64,000 nt of DNA from Cyclobacteriaceae bacterium (GCA_016787665.1 JAEUUC010000010.1:404659-468658), one strand, 5' to 3'. Positions 42,234 through 52,063 are shown, counted from the first letter of the stretch. The notes: generated by a model not told the origin, from the letters alone. A program made the numbers and translations.

Positions 42234-42650
42234 ATGACTGCCAAAAACCGCATTATGGCCACGCTCGCTGGCTTCGTTGTGTATTTCATGCTGGGCTTCC
42301 TGCTCTATGGCGTGTTACTTATGGATTTCTATTCGGCCAATGCCGGCACGGCTACTGGCGTTATGCGCACCGATGACGACATGCAATGGTGGGCACTTAT
42401 TGCCGGCAATGTAATGATGTCGTACCTGCTCGTGTACATTTTCGGCACCTGGGCCAACATCACCACATTTGGCGGAGGGCTGAAGGCCGGGGCCATAATC
42501 GGCTTGATCATGTCGCTCGGCTTTAGTTTGAATATGTATGGCACCACCAACATTTCGAATCTGACCTCTTCACTGGTAGACCCGATTGTGATTACCGTTA
42601 TGATGGGCTTTACCGGTGGCGTGATTGGCTGGGTGTTGGGGCGTAAGTAA
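42234..42650 (+). CDS. Small four-helix membrane protein, unknown
   Basis: Starting at the ATG at 42234, this 138-residue protein has four transmembrane helices (AGFVVYFMLGFLLYGVLLM; IAGNVMMSYLLVYIFGTW; AGAIIGLIMSLGFSLNMYG; VITVMMGFTGGVIGWVLG). The glycine-rich helices recall DUF1761-like proteins, but I am not sure. It converges with the Cro-type regulator gene, 12 bases away. No function is assigned. Confidence 0.65.
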   Translation: MTAKNRIMATLAGFVVYFMLGFLLYGVLLMDFYSANAGTATGVMRTDDDMQWWALIAGNVMMSYLLVYIFGTWANITTFGGGLKAGAIIGLIMSLGFSLNMYGTTNISNLTSSLVDPIVITVMMGFTGGVIGWVLGRK

Positions 42651-42662
42651 CTCGATTTTCAA

Positions 42663-42869
42663 CTAGTCCTTCTTGTATTCCAGCAAATCACCCGGCTGGC
42701 AGTCGAGTGCTTTGCAAATGGCTTCCAGCGTACTGAAGCGCACGGCTTTCGCTTTACCGGTTTTGAGAATGGAAAGATTGGCCAGCGTGATGTCCACTTT
42801 TTGCGACAACTCGTTGAGCGACATCTTGCGCCTGGCCATCATTACATCTACGTTGACAACAATAGGCAT
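42663..42869 (-). CDS. Cro/C1-type HTH regulator (YozG-like)
   Basis: A 68-residue helix-turn-helix protein: VNVDVMMARRKMSLNELSQ, VDITLANLSILKTGKAKAV, then RFSTLEAICKALDCQPGDLLEY (split by description), the compact XRE_26 form. It sits four bases downstream of the DUF2975 membrane gene, a very common bacterial pairing in which the regulator controls its own two-gene operon. A near-perfect palindrome in the promoter is the likely operator. Confidence 0.92.
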   Translation of the reverse strand: MPIVVNVDVMMARRKMSLNELSQKVDITLANLSILKTGKAKAVRFSTLEAICKALDCQPGDLLEYKKD

Positions 42870-42873
42870 AGCG

Positions 42874-43407
42874 CTACACGGTTAATTCGTTCTCCGCCTG
42901 CAGTTCCACGCCCCGCTTGAACACTTGTGAAATGATAAACACAAGCCCTGCTACCAGCAGGAATTCGCCCGCGTTCTCACCGATCCAGCCCAGGTTAAAA
43001 TCACGCACATGCTTTTGCAACCAGTCGGCCTGCACCTGGCTGATGAGGGAAATGACAACGCCTCCCAGCAGCACGTAGGCAATGGTCTCCAGTCGGCTGG
43101 TGATCTCCAGGGTAAACGGACTTTGTAGCTTGACCTTCATCATAATCTTGATCACCAGATAGGCCGCGTAAGCTTTGATCACCAACAGGGCCACCACATA
43201 CGATACCATCTGCGTGTAAAGCCAGAAGTCGTACTGGCTCACGTCATACAGGTTCATGCCGCGGTACAAGTCGCTGGCCGCGATGGGGTGAAACCAGCTC
43301 ACGCCATATGAAATCAGAATAGCGCCCGTTTCGATGGCCAGGCCAATAAAGGCGATCCAGGCCAGCACATGCATAAATTTCAGAATCGTTTCGGTTTTTG
43401 TTTTCAT
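42874..43407 (-). CDS. DUF2975 family membrane protein
   Basis: A 177-residue protein with four transmembrane helices (ILKFMHVLAWIAFIGLAIETGAIL; YTQMVSYVVALLVIKAYAAYLV; IAYVLLGGVVISLISQV; GEFLLVAGLVFIISQVF; parts split by description) and the family motif LEITSRLETIAYVLL. DUF2975 proteins are encoded with a small Cro-type regulator throughout Firmicutes and Bacteroidota; their activity is unknown. The partner gene begins four bases downstream. Confidence 0.85.
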   Translation of the reverse strand: MKTKTETILKFMHVLAWIAFIGLAIETGAILISYGVSWFHPIAASDLYRGMNLYDVSQYDFWLYTQMVSYVVALLVIKAYAAYLVIKIMMKVKLQSPFTLEITSRLETIAYVLLGGVVISLISQVQADWLQKHVRDFNLGWIGENAGEFLLVAGLVFIISQVFKRGVELQAENELTV

Positions 43408-43448
43408 GCGTTCATTTCAGTTTTTCTCCATTGACGGCACAAATATCA

Positions 43449-43464
43449 ATCATTAATTATTGAT
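43449..43464. promoter_or_regulatory. Operator candidate for the Cro-type regulator
   Basis: ATCATTAATTATTGAT is a 16 bp palindrome with 14 of 16 positions symmetric, 42 bases upstream of the DUF2975 start in an otherwise AT-rich promoter. Confidence 0.45.
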
Positions 43465-43638
43465 AAACAATAAATATAGAATGAAATTCGATTATTTTTT
43501 AGATCAGTTTTTTGGGCCCAAATGGCTGAATTTTTCGCGCTCGCGACCAACTATTCGCAAGAGTGCAAATCTCCGCTCAACACAATTCCCGTCATTTCAA
43601 CCAGTCCGATGATTACATTTCCTCAAACCTAAATCCCC

Positions 43639-44961
43639 ATGAGAGCCTTGTTTGCCCTGATCATTGCATTTCCGCTTTTTTCACACGCCCAAACCAAAGC
43701 CCTGGTGGGCGGCACGCTCATCGATGGCTACGGAGGCAAACCGCTGGCCAACGCGGTGATCATCATTGAAGGCGAGCGCATCAAAGCCATCGGCACAGTG
43801 GGCAACATCGAGATACCAAAAGGCGCAGAAATCATTTCCACCGAAGGCATGAGTGTAATGCCGGGCCTATGGGACATGCACGTGCACCTGATGATTAACG
43901 GCCACAGTGATTACTCACACTGGGATAAGAAGTACATGAAGTTGCAGAAAGATGTCATCATGCCTTCGTCTGCGCACCAACTCTTGCTGGCGGGCGTTAC
44001 CAGTGCGCGCGATCTGGGCGGCCCGCTGGAGGCAAGCCTTTCCGTGCGCGACCGAATCAACAAAGGTGAAATTCCCGGGCCTACCATGTACATGAGTGGC
44101 CCTTTTATTCAGCACGAGCCGTATCCGGGCACGCAGGAATTTCGCTGGGGTTTGAAGGGCCCGGAAGATGCACGTGCCAAGGTGAAGCAACTGGCAAAAG
44201 CGGGCGTAAACTGCATTAAGCTTATCGACCAGGATGAAATGACCGAAGCCGAATACATGGCTGTGGTAGATGAAGCGCACAAAAACAAACTGAAAGTAGT
44301 GGCGCACTCGCACCGGCCCGATGAAATCCGCAGGGGCATGAAGGCCGGAGTAGATAATTTTGAACACACGGGGCTGGCGGCCGCACCCGAATACCCGGAC
44401 GACATCATGGCGATGATTAAAGAACGCACCGCGAAGATGAGTCTCGGCCCGCTGTTCTGGACACCCACTGTGGAAGGACTCTTTAACTTTGAATACACCC
44501 GCGATAACCCCGAAGCGTTGGATAACCCCAGCTGGCATTTGGGCTTGCCCGACAGCATCATTGCAGACATCCGCAAGTCGCTTACACATCCGGGGCGCCT
44601 CAGCTACTTTGGGCTTAACCCCATTCGCAAGCCCACGCTGGAGCGCAAAATAAAACAACTGAAAGACGCAGGCGTGGTGTTGCTCATTGGCACCGACAGC
44701 GGTATACCCATGAAGTTCCACAGCCAGAGCACGTGGAACGAACTCGATGTGTGGGTAAACAAATTCGGCCTCGACCCGATGTACACCATTCGCGCAGCTA
44801 CGTACTGGCCAGCGGTGATGATGGGCGTAGAAAAAGACTACGGCACGATCGCGGAAGGAAAGTTTGCCGATATCATAGCTGTGAAAGGCGATGTACTCCG
44901 CCACATGGCGCTGCTGCAAGATGTGAAGATGGTGGTGAAGAAGGGGAAGCGGTACAAGTAG
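43639..44961 (+). CDS. Exported amidohydrolase
   Basis: A 440-residue protein with a signal peptide (MRALFALIIAFPLFSHAQ) and the amidohydrolase metal motifs MPGLWDMHVHLM, VVAHSHRP, NFEHTGLA and LIGTDSGIPM. The family (imidazolonepropionase-like) hydrolyses C-N bonds in cyclic or linear amides with one or two metals. Secreted members in Bacteroidota act on peptides or small amides, and the substrate here is open. No adjacent gene suggests a pathway. Confidence 0.9.
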   Translation: MRALFALIIAFPLFSHAQTKALVGGTLIDGYGGKPLANAVIIIEGERIKAIGTVGNIEIPKGAEIISTEGMSVMPGLWDMHVHLMINGHSDYSHWDKKYMKLQKDVIMPSSAHQLLLAGVTSARDLGGPLEASLSVRDRINKGEIPGPTMYMSGPFIQHEPYPGTQEFRWGLKGPEDARAKVKQLAKAGVNCIKLIDQDEMTEAEYMAVVDEAHKNKLKVVAHSHRPDEIRRGMKAGVDNFEHTGLAAAPEYPDDIMAMIKERTAKMSLGPLFWTPTVEGLFNFEYTRDNPEALDNPSWHLGLPDSIIADIRKSLTHPGRLSYFGLNPIRKPTLERKIKQLKDAGVVLLIGTDSGIPMKFHSQSTWNELDVWVNKFGLDPMYTIRAATYWPAVMMGVEKDYGTIAEGKFADIIAVKGDVLRHMALLQDVKMVVKKGKRYK

Positions 44962-45208
44962 CTGGTAACTTGCAATCGTGACAAACCCTGTTGATGGCTT
45001 TGTACGATTGACGTAGGGTCACCTAAAAATTTTTGTGCCCATTATTCTTCCACAGGGCGAATAACCTGATGCAAGACGACTGAAATGACAGTGAAATGAT
45101 ACGAGTGCCAAACGACTGTTAGCATTGACGAACACTGCGATTTCAAACAAAAGATTGATTCGGAAAGATTACCTTTGTTGTTGGTTTACCAACAACATCC
45201 TTCGAAAA

Positions 45209-48200
45209 GTGCTTAAACGTCTTGCATTTGTCTTCTTGTTCGTAGTTCCCTCGGTAGGCTTGGCTCAGACTGCCGGTCAGGTGATGTTCGTTGGCTTTAA
45301 TGCCGATGGCAATGACGGATTTTCATTTGTAACGCTTGTCGATCTGGCGAATGGAACCAATATCAGATTCAACGACAATGAATGGAACGGTTCACCCATA
45401 GGTGGCGGTGGTGCATTCAATGCCGGGGAAGGGTCCATGACGTGGAATAACAATACCGGGAATGTGATTTTCGCGGGAACCGTTATAACGGTAACCAATA
45501 GTGCGACAACCCCGGCCACTACTGTTGGAACCATTAGTGCCGGCAATATTGCCCTGGATCCAGGCAATGAAGTCCTTTACATGTTCATCGGAACAGACGC
45601 CAGCACCCCGACAACTTTTCTTTCGGCTATTGCCAATGATACCTTTGCAAATGGATCTATCACGAATACCGGATTAACGGCAGGCACCAACGCTATCTCC
45701 ATAACAGGAGATGAAGATGTGATGGTGTATACCGGAAGCATTAACTGTACATCCACTATTGCCAATTGCACTACTGCTATTGCTACGGCCACTTCGTGGA
45801 CGACCCAGGATACAGGAGCAGACGATTCGGTGAATGGCTTTCCGGATTTTCCTGCTGATGTTCCCTGTAACTTCTTTGGGGCTGCGTTTGGGGTAGTTAC
45901 CTACTATTCCCGCAATGCTACTTCAGGGGGCGCATGGGACAGTAACACCTCCTGGACAACAAATTCAGATGGAACAGGAGGCCCCCTGGCCGCGGGCGTA
46001 TGGCCCAGACGTCACGATCGTGTGGTGATTCTAAGTGGTCACACCATTACCGTTAACGCAACTAACGATAACAAATCATGCGGGGTGGCCCCCGATGATC
46101 TGCCATACTCGAATGTAGGCGCCTTCACTTCGTCTAACATTGATATGTTTTACCACACGGGCGACATTTCGATTTCCGGAACACTCACCGTCACCGGCAT
46201 CGAGATGATGATAGAGGGATTCACTCGCGTATTGGCCGGTGGAACGTTTAGTCTTGGGTCCACTTTGGTAAACGTAGGCTATCTTCAGGCCGATGCTACG
46301 TCCACCTTTACTATGTTGGATGATCTCGCCTTGACGGGCAACAGTGTTACCATCATCAATACAACGTCCACTTCTGCAGACGACCTGCTGATCGACTTTA
46401 CCGATGCTACCCTATGCGGGACAGGCGTAACCAACTTGCTAAACGGAGCCGGCAGTCAGATCACGTATACCAATGGAGCGTCTGTCAATCAAATCTGCTC
46501 GACATTCACCATTACTTGTACCGGTCCAGGATGCTCCGGATTTCCGGTTGCCGGATCGGGCACCCCTACAACAGGAAATACTGGACCTGGCGGAGTTGGA
46601 GTCTCGCTAAACAATAGAATATGGCTACGGGCAGACAGGGGTACATTTACGGATGCCGGCACGACCCCGGCAACGAATCTGAGTGCTGTACGCCAATGGA
46701 ATGATCAATCGGGCAATGGGAACAATGCCCTTCAGAATACATTGGCGAACAGACCGATTTTTCGGACAGGACAAGATAACGGGCTTCCGGCATTAGAGTT
46801 TACGGGCGACTTGTTTATTGACCCGCCCAGTCTCGGCATCTCAGGAGTGGGCGGCTTTTCCTATTTCGTGGTGTTTAGGGATACCCAAACGGGTCTTGGA
46901 GCCCTCACGGATGGTAGCGGTCACTTCATACTTGACCGTACCACCGCAACAAACCCTCTCGTTTCATTAAAACCAATAACGGGCAATTTCTACGGATTTC
47001 AAAAACGCACTGATGGGGGCGGAGGCTTGGGGGGAGTTTTGTCATCGACCAGCATTAATACCAACATGAAGTGGATTGAAATGGAACGGAGACGAGGGGT
47101 GACCTATGGTCTGTTTTACAACGGGATACTGCAAAATACGATTGCGGATGCCGATGGAGATCTTACACCACCCGTTCCACGCATTGGCCGCCATGCCACC
47201 ACGACAAATGGGGGGTTGAGGGGCTTTTTGCACGAATTCTTTGTGTATTCATCAACAATCAATAATGCGCAACGAATCATTATAAACAATTACGTTGCTG
47301 CCAAATACGGATTGGTTATCGCAGCGAATGATTTGTATACGATGGATGATCCGGGCAACGGCAATTTTGATTTTGAAGTGGCGGGTGTCGGTCAGGCAGC
47401 TGATAACTCCAACCATCTTAATGCCCGGGGTAGCGGCATTGTGGGCATCCGTGTTCAAAGCCCAACGTCTTTAACAAGTAATGAGTTTCTTCTTTGGGGT
47501 CACAACAATGGATTATTAGTCGGCAGTGTGGTTGACGTGGATGGCACAATCATTCAAGAACGCCTGTCCCGAATTTGGCGCGCGAGTGAAACGGGCGATG
47601 TGGGGCCGGTGGCCTTGTCATTTGATGTCAGTGGGTTGGGCGGATCACCCCTGGGCTCCAATCTGCGCCTGCTCATTGACCGTGATGGCGATGGATTTGC
47701 CGACAATGATGTCACCCCAATTGGAGGCGGCACATTCTCAGGCAACATTGTCACCTTTATTGATGTGAACCTTCAAAACGGTGACCGGTTTACACTGGGC
47801 AACACCAATTTGAGTAATCCGTTACCGATCGAACTTATCTCGTTTACCGCACGACCTCGTGAATCTGAAATTCAGTTGGACTGGAGTACCGCTTCCGAGT
47901 TGAACAATGATTTCTTCACCGTTGAGCGTTCACGGGATGCTGAGCAGTGGGAGGAGGTCAGAATAGTCCAGGGCGCAGGAACAAAATCGGTCCGCACCGA
48001 TTATCAAACCACCGATGACTTTCCTTATCCGGGAGTTTCATACTATCGGCTAAAGCAAACTGATTTTGACGGGCAGTTCAGTTTCTCACAAGTTCGAAGA
48101 GTGGAAATGAGCGCGTTTGAATTTATTAAAGTATATCCCAATCCTTCCAGTGGCGTGTTTAACATCGCTACGGGCCTTGAGCTACAGCCTGAAAATGTAC

Positions 48201-48355
48201 GGATCTACGACATCATGGGCCGTGAAATTCCGGCACGAGTAGAGAGGGTTGGCAGCATCACCAGAGTGCAACCAGAAAATATTGCTTCTGGCATCTACAT
48301 TCTTCGCGTTAGTAAAGGACTTTTGCAGGAATCGGTGCGAATCGTTATCGATTAG
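45209..48355 (+). CDS. Surface protein with LamG-like domain and T9SS sorting signal
   Basis: No ATG opens this frame. A GTG at 45209 starts a convincing signal peptide (LKRLAFVFLFVVPSVGLAQ), while a TTG at 45125 would add 28 atypical residues; the start is therefore uncertain. The roughly 1050-residue chain has N-terminal beta-rich, Thr/Asn-rich repeats (MFVGFNADGNDGFSFVTL). A concanavalin/LamG-like lectin domain begins near residue 465 (IWLRADRGTF; WNDQSGNGNNAL). The C-terminal type A sorting domain of type IX secretion (KVYPNPSSGVFNI..GREI..ASGIYILRV) closes it. It should therefore be exported across the outer membrane and anchored or released. Probable role: adhesion or polysaccharide binding. 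Confidence 0.83.
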   Translation: MLKRLAFVFLFVVPSVGLAQTAGQVMFVGFNADGNDGFSFVTLVDLANGTNIRFNDNEWNGSPIGGGGAFNAGEGSMTWNNNTGNVIFAGTVITVTNSATTPATTVGTISAGNIALDPGNEVLYMFIGTDASTPTTFLSAIANDTFANGSITNTGLTAGTNAISITGDEDVMVYTGSINCTSTIANCTTAIATATSWTTQDTGADDSVNGFPDFPADVPCNFFGAAFGVVTYYSRNATSGGAWDSNTSWTTNSDGTGGPLAAGVWPRRHDRVVILSGHTITVNATNDNKSCGVAPDDLPYSNVGAFTSSNIDMFYHTGDISISGTLTVTGIEMMIEGFTRVLAGGTFSLGSTLVNVGYLQADATSTFTMLDDLALTGNSVTIINTTSTSADDLLIDFTDATLCGTGVTNLLNGAGSQITYTNGASVNQICSTFTITCTGPGCSGFPVAGSGTPTTGNTGPGGVGVSLNNRIWLRADRGTFTDAGTTPATNLSAVRQWNDQSGNGNNALQNTLANRPIFRTGQDNGLPALEFTGDLFIDPPSLGISGVGGFSYFVVFRDTQTGLGALTDGSGHFILDRTTATNPLVSLKPITGNFYGFQKRTDGGGGLGGVLSSTSINTNMKWIEMERRRGVTYGLFYNGILQNTIADADGDLTPPVPRIGRHATTTNGGLRGFLHEFFVYSSTINNAQRIIINNYVAAKYGLVIAANDLYTMDDPGNGNFDFEVAGVGQAADNSNHLNARGSGIVGIRVQSPTSLTSNEFLLWGHNNGLLVGSVVDVDGTIIQERLSRIWRASETGDVGPVALSFDVSGLGGSPLGSNLRLLIDRDGDGFADNDVTPIGGGTFSGNIVTFIDVNLQNGDRFTLGNTNLSNPLPIELISFTARPRESEIQLDWSTASELNNDFFTVERSRDAEQWEEVRIVQGAGTKSVRTDYQTTDDFPYPGVSYYRLKQTDFDGQFSFSQVRRVEMSAFEFIKVYPNPSSGVFNIATGLELQPENVRIYDIMGREIPARVERVGSITRVQPENIASGIYILRVSKGLLQESVRIVID

Positions 48356-48480
48356 CCAGCGTTTACGCTGGATATAACCCAAACTGTTTCTCACGCTCCA
48401 TTCACCATGTAAGCTCTTCACGGGGTTGTCGGAAAGCATACTGAAATCTGAAAATAGAAAGCCTGATGGATTCCGGTTGA

Positions 48481-48963
48481 CTACGGCTTCAAAGCCTGCC
48501 CGGTATTGATATCAAAGGCGATCATAGAACCCGTCTCCCATTTTACAAACACCGCGTTGTCTTTGAAATAGAGATCGGTCACAAATATGGTTTGTGCGCG
48601 TTTATCCACACCGTCCTTCCAGTAGGCGCGGAAAAAATCCTGTTTCCAAACAGCCTGCCCGCTGGGCTGCGTAGCCCAAAGTCGGTAGCCAAACCCATCG
48701 TCAAACATTTGTCGCTCAACCCAGAATTCAACGCTGTCGCGCGTGATGGGCAGCACATCCACGCGGCCGGATTCAACGGCTGCTGGCTGCGTCAATAATG
48801 GGCGGGGCCGAAGCTCATTGGGGAGATAAAACAGGTCTTCAAATGCGCGGTGCCGATCGAGGTCTTCCTGGTTTGCCTTGGCAGCCAGATAAAAAAGTAA
48901 ACCCATGGCAGCCCAGGCCAACAGGCACAGCACGAAAAAACCGATAAGCCAATACCGCCACAC
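48481..48963 (-). CDS. Small membrane-anchored protein, unknown
   Basis: A 160-residue protein with one N-terminal membrane helix (WLIGFFVLCLLAWAAMGLLFYL, split by description) and a soluble beta-rich remainder (SVEFWVERQMFDDGF; FVKWETGSMIAFDI). I do not recognise the family. It starts three bases after the GH3 gene on the same strand, so the two are co-transcribed and the protein may support the GH3 enzyme or simply share its promoter. Confidence 0.6.
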   Translation of the reverse strand: MWRYWLIGFFVLCLLAWAAMGLLFYLAAKANQEDLDRHRAFEDLFYLPNELRPRPLLTQPAAVESGRVDVLPITRDSVEFWVERQMFDDGFGYRLWATQPSGQAVWKQDFFRAYWKDGVDKRAQTIFVTDLYFKDNAVFVKWETGSMIAFDINTGQALKP

Positions 48964-48966
48964 GGG

Positions 48967-50493
48967 TCAGGAATTCACGGCCACCATTTGCAAAATGTCA
49001 TCCACATATTCGCGTGAGTTGCTGAGCCGCGGCACTTTGTTTTGCCCGCCCAGCTTACCTCGCTTCTTCATCCAGTTGTAGAACGTGCCTTCCGCCACCG
49101 GGTGAATGGTAGGCGCGATCAGCGCCAGATCATGCATACGCTTGGCATCATAGTCGGAATTGATGGCGCGCAGGGTTTTGTCCAACTCCTGCTTAAATCG
49201 CTCCAGGTCGCCCGGGTTCTTCCGAAATTCAATGATCCACTCGTGGCCACCGCGTTTTGATTTTTCAAGATAAATGGGGGCAGCCGTGAAGTTTTCGATG
49301 AGTGCTCCGGTGGCCTCGCAGGCCTTGGTAATGGCGGCTTCTGCGTTCTCCACCACCACCTCTTCGCCAAAGGCATTGATGAAATGTTTGGTGCGCCCGC
49401 TGATGCGTATGCGGTAGGGCGAAACAGAGGTGAACCGGACGGTATCGCCCAGGTTGTAGCGCCACAAGCCTGCGTTGGTGGTAATCACCATGGCGTAATT
49501 CTTGCCCAGCTCGACTTCGGCCAGGCTAATGGCTTCCGGAAATTCTTTGTCGATCTCCTCCAGTGGGATGAACTCATAAAAGATGCCGTAGTCCAGCATC
49601 AGCAGCAGGTCTTCCGAGAGTGCCTCATCCTGAATACCGAAAAATCCTTCGCTGGCATTGTAGGTCTCCCAATAGTGCATCTTATCGCTGGGAATCAGCG
49701 ACCGAAACAGTGAGCGGTAAGGCCCGAAGGCCACGGCACCGTGGAAGAAAACTTCCAGGTCGGGCCACACCTCCAGGATGCTGTCTTTCTTCTCCAGTTC
49801 GAGTATGCGCTGAAGCAACAGAACCGTCCAGGTGGGTACACCGGCAATATGGGTCACATTGACCCGCGCAGTATCGCGCGCGAGTTTTTCAATTTTTTCT
49901 TCCCAGTTGTTCATCAGCGCCACGTCCAGGCTGGGGGTGCGAATGAACTGCGCCCATACGGGCAGGTTTTGCATGATCACGGCCGACACATCACCATAAT
50001 AGGATTGCGAACCCGGATCGAGTTCGTTTACCTGATGGCTGCCGCCCACGGCCAGGCACTTACCGGAAAAGATTTGTGTGTCCGGGAAGGCATTGATGTA
50101 AATGGAAAGCAGGTCTTTGCCGCCCTTGAAGTGGCACTCGTCAAGCGCCTCGGGCGATACCGGGATGAACTTACTGCGGGCGTTGGTCGTGCCGCTCGAT
50201 TTGGCAAACTGCCGGATTTCCGTGGGCCACAACACGTTTTGCTCGCCCTTCATCATCCGCTCGATGTACGGATAAAAGGCCTCGTAGGAACTCACGGGTA
50301 TTCTTCGTCTGAAATCCTCGTAGTTCACCATATCGTCAAACGAATAGCGCTGGCCAAACTCCGTGTAGCGCGCGGTTTGAATCAGGCGCTTGAGCAACTC
50401 ATCCTGAACATCATGGGGGTACTTTTTGAAAAGCTCGATCTGGTGGATCCGCTTCTTCATGACCCAGGTGAGAATAGAGTTCAGGATTTGCAT
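48967..50493 (-). CDS. GH3 family acyl-acid-amido synthetase
   Basis: A 508-residue GH3 protein with the three ANL nucleotide motifs: SSGTTNARSKFIPVS (ATP/AMP loop), YNASEGFFGIQ, and ISGRTKHFINAFGEEV. GH3 enzymes adenylate a carboxylic acid and conjugate it to an amine or amino acid; plant members act on auxin, and bacterial members probably on other acids. It is common in Bacteroidota and not plant-derived by appearance. A small membrane-anchored gene follows after three bases, and the deoxynucleoside kinase lies upstream on the same strand. Confidence 0.92.
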   Translation of the reverse strand: MQILNSILTWVMKKRIHQIELFKKYPHDVQDELLKRLIQTARYTEFGQRYSFDDMVNYEDFRRRIPVSSYEAFYPYIERMMKGEQNVLWPTEIRQFAKSSGTTNARSKFIPVSPEALDECHFKGGKDLLSIYINAFPDTQIFSGKCLAVGGSHQVNELDPGSQSYYGDVSAVIMQNLPVWAQFIRTPSLDVALMNNWEEKIEKLARDTARVNVTHIAGVPTWTVLLLQRILELEKKDSILEVWPDLEVFFHGAVAFGPYRSLFRSLIPSDKMHYWETYNASEGFFGIQDEALSEDLLLMLDYGIFYEFIPLEEIDKEFPEAISLAEVELGKNYAMVITTNAGLWRYNLGDTVRFTSVSPYRIRISGRTKHFINAFGEEVVVENAEAAITKACEATGALIENFTAAPIYLEKSKRGGHEWIIEFRKNPGDLERFKQELDKTLRAINSDYDAKRMHDLALIAPTIHPVAEGTFYNWMKKRGKLGGQNKVPRLSNSREYVDDILQMVAVNS

Positions 50494-50537
50494 GGTAACA
50501 AAGCCCTAAAATACACCATCAGGGCCGAATACAAAAT

Positions 50538-51167
50538 TCAGGAAAACAAGCTGTTCAGCTCCAATTCAATCTTGCTCACGATAAATGAGAAATCCTCCAC
50601 GCGCTCGACAAAATCCAGGTTGTTCACATCCACCACCAGCAGCTTGCCGTGTTGGTAACTGCTGATCCAGTTTTCGTAATGCTCGTTGAGGTTTTTCAGG
50701 TACTCCAACTTGATGTTGTATTCAAAGTCGCGGTTGCGTTTGGCAATCTGGTGTACCAGCTTGGGGATGTCGGCCCGCAGGTAAATCAACAAATCGGGCG
50801 CCTGCACAAAGTGGATCATCGAGTTGTAGATGTCGAGGTAACTTTGGTAGTCGCGGTCGTTGATGTGGCCGCTGCGGTGAAGATTGGCGGCAAAGATGTG
50901 CGCATCCTCATAAATGGTGCGGTCCTGAACAATGGTTTTCCCGCTTTCGCGGATCTGCCGGATTTGATTAAAGCGACTGTTGAGAAAGTAAATCTGCAGG
51001 TGAAAAGCCCAGCGCGTCATGTCGCTGTAGAAGTCGCGGAGGTAGGGGTTGTGATCCACTGATTCAAATAGCGGCACCCACCCATACTGCTTGCCAAGTT
51101 TTTCGGCTAGCGTGGTTTTTCCCGAGCCGATGTTGCCCGCAATGGCAATGTGTTTAACCGGAACCAT
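50538..51167 (-). CDS. Deoxynucleoside kinase
   Basis: The start at 51167 gives 209 residues (an upstream ATG adds residues with no family match). It has the P-loop GNIGSGKTT at about 10-18, the DRTIYEDAHIFAANL catalytic/nucleoside segment, and the RADIPKLVHQIAKRNRDFE lid, split by description. That places it with dGK/dAK-type deoxynucleoside kinases, which phosphorylate deoxynucleosides in salvage. Whether it prefers dG, dA or dC cannot be read from sequence. It is on the same strand as and upstream of the GH3 gene. Confidence 0.9.
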   Translation of the reverse strand: MVPVKHIAIAGNIGSGKTTLAEKLGKQYGWVPLFESVDHNPYLRDFYSDMTRWAFHLQIYFLNSRFNQIRQIRESGKTIVQDRTIYEDAHIFAANLHRSGHINDRDYQSYLDIYNSMIHFVQAPDLLIYLRADIPKLVHQIAKRNRDFEYNIKLEYLKNLNEHYENWISSYQHGKLLVVDVNNLDFVERVEDFSFIVSKIELELNSLFS

Positions 51168-51241
51168 AACAAATAGGACGCAAGATGAGCAAACCGGGCG
51201 CAATTTTTTGCCTTTCTTACGTTGAAATTCAAAACCGCGTG

Positions 51242-52063
51242 ATGGTCAGGTTTTTTTTCGTTTTTCTGTGGCTCACCACCGCGCCCTTCGCGCGGGCGCA
51301 GAGTGTTTTTCCCGAGAAGGTGGTGCCGTACGATCCCGCCCTGATGGCCAGCCGGTGGATGTTCGATGCCAACACCTATCTCTTTGTGGGTCAGGATCGC
51401 TTTTACACCCTTGCCGCAGGCTATGCGTATGGCCTCTCCAACGAGCGTCACTTATTCAGTCTGCAGGTGCCCTTCATTCACACGATTATCAATGCTGATT
51501 TTGGCGGGTTCGAAAACACCACCGGTATTGGCGACATCCAGTTTGCGTATTGGTGGGTTCCGTTTAAGTCAACCCAACAGCAGGGTGTCGAACGCGTATC
51601 CGTTGTGGCTGCGCTCTCCGCCCCTACCGGCAACCCAACGGCCGGGCGCGGAGTGGGCACCTGGCTTTTCAAACCCGGCATGGTGCTCACGGTGCCGCTG
51701 ACTCCGGGCGTCATGTTTTATCCGGAAGCCCGTTTTCAGTTTTCGGCCGGCAGCATCAACAGCCTGGGAGGCAATGACGGACTGCCCGATCCGGAAGATA
51801 CCGATGAGGAGAACCGCCTGCAGTTGGTGTCGGTTCAATTGCCGGTGATCATGGAGTTGCCCGAGGCGCGCGCATGGCTGGGTATTGATGCTCCGTTTCA
51901 GTATTCGTTGTCAGAGAGCACCTACTTTTTGTATCTCAAACTGTTTTTCGGTTGGATGGCCACGGAGCGTTCGTCCCTCAGCCTGGCGGCCACCAAGTTT
52001 GTAGCCGGTCAGCCCCGATTGAATGTAGCGGTACAAATCCGCTATTCGATTTTTTTACGGTGA
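51242..52063 (+). CDS. Outer-membrane beta-barrel protein
   Basis: The start at 51242 gives a 273-residue protein with a signal peptide (MVRFFFVFLWLTTAPFARAQ) and alternating amphipathic strands ending in an aromatic residue (FTLAAGYAYGL; FAYWWVPF; LNVAVQIRYSIFL), consistent with a beta barrel. A periplasmic-loop region carries DPEDTDEEN. It could be a small porin or transport-type barrel of the meta-pathway family; no substrate is inferable. Its 3' end overlaps mgsA by nine bases, convergently. Confidence 0.7.
   Translation: MVRFFFVFLWLTTAPFARAQSVFPEKVVPYDPALMASRWMFDANTYLFVGQDRFYTLAAGYAYGLSNERHLFSLQVPFIHTIINADFGGFENTTGIGDIQFAYWWVPFKSTQQQGVERVSVVAALSAPTGNPTAGRGVGTWLFKPGMVLTVPLTPGVMFYPEARFQFSAGSINSLGGNDGLPDPEDTDEENRLQLVSVQLPVIMELPEARAWLGIDAPFQYSLSESTYFLYLKLFFGWMATERSSLSLAATKFVAGQPRLNVAVQIRYSIFLR

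Noticed and set aside
43915..44919. Minus-strand frame of 334 codons opposite the amidohydrolase
   Set aside because: Antisense shadow of a gene with clear catalytic motifs.
49741..50658. Plus-strand frame of 305 codons opposite the GH3 gene
   Set aside because: It is fully antisense to a well-supported GH3 protein and has no family resemblance.
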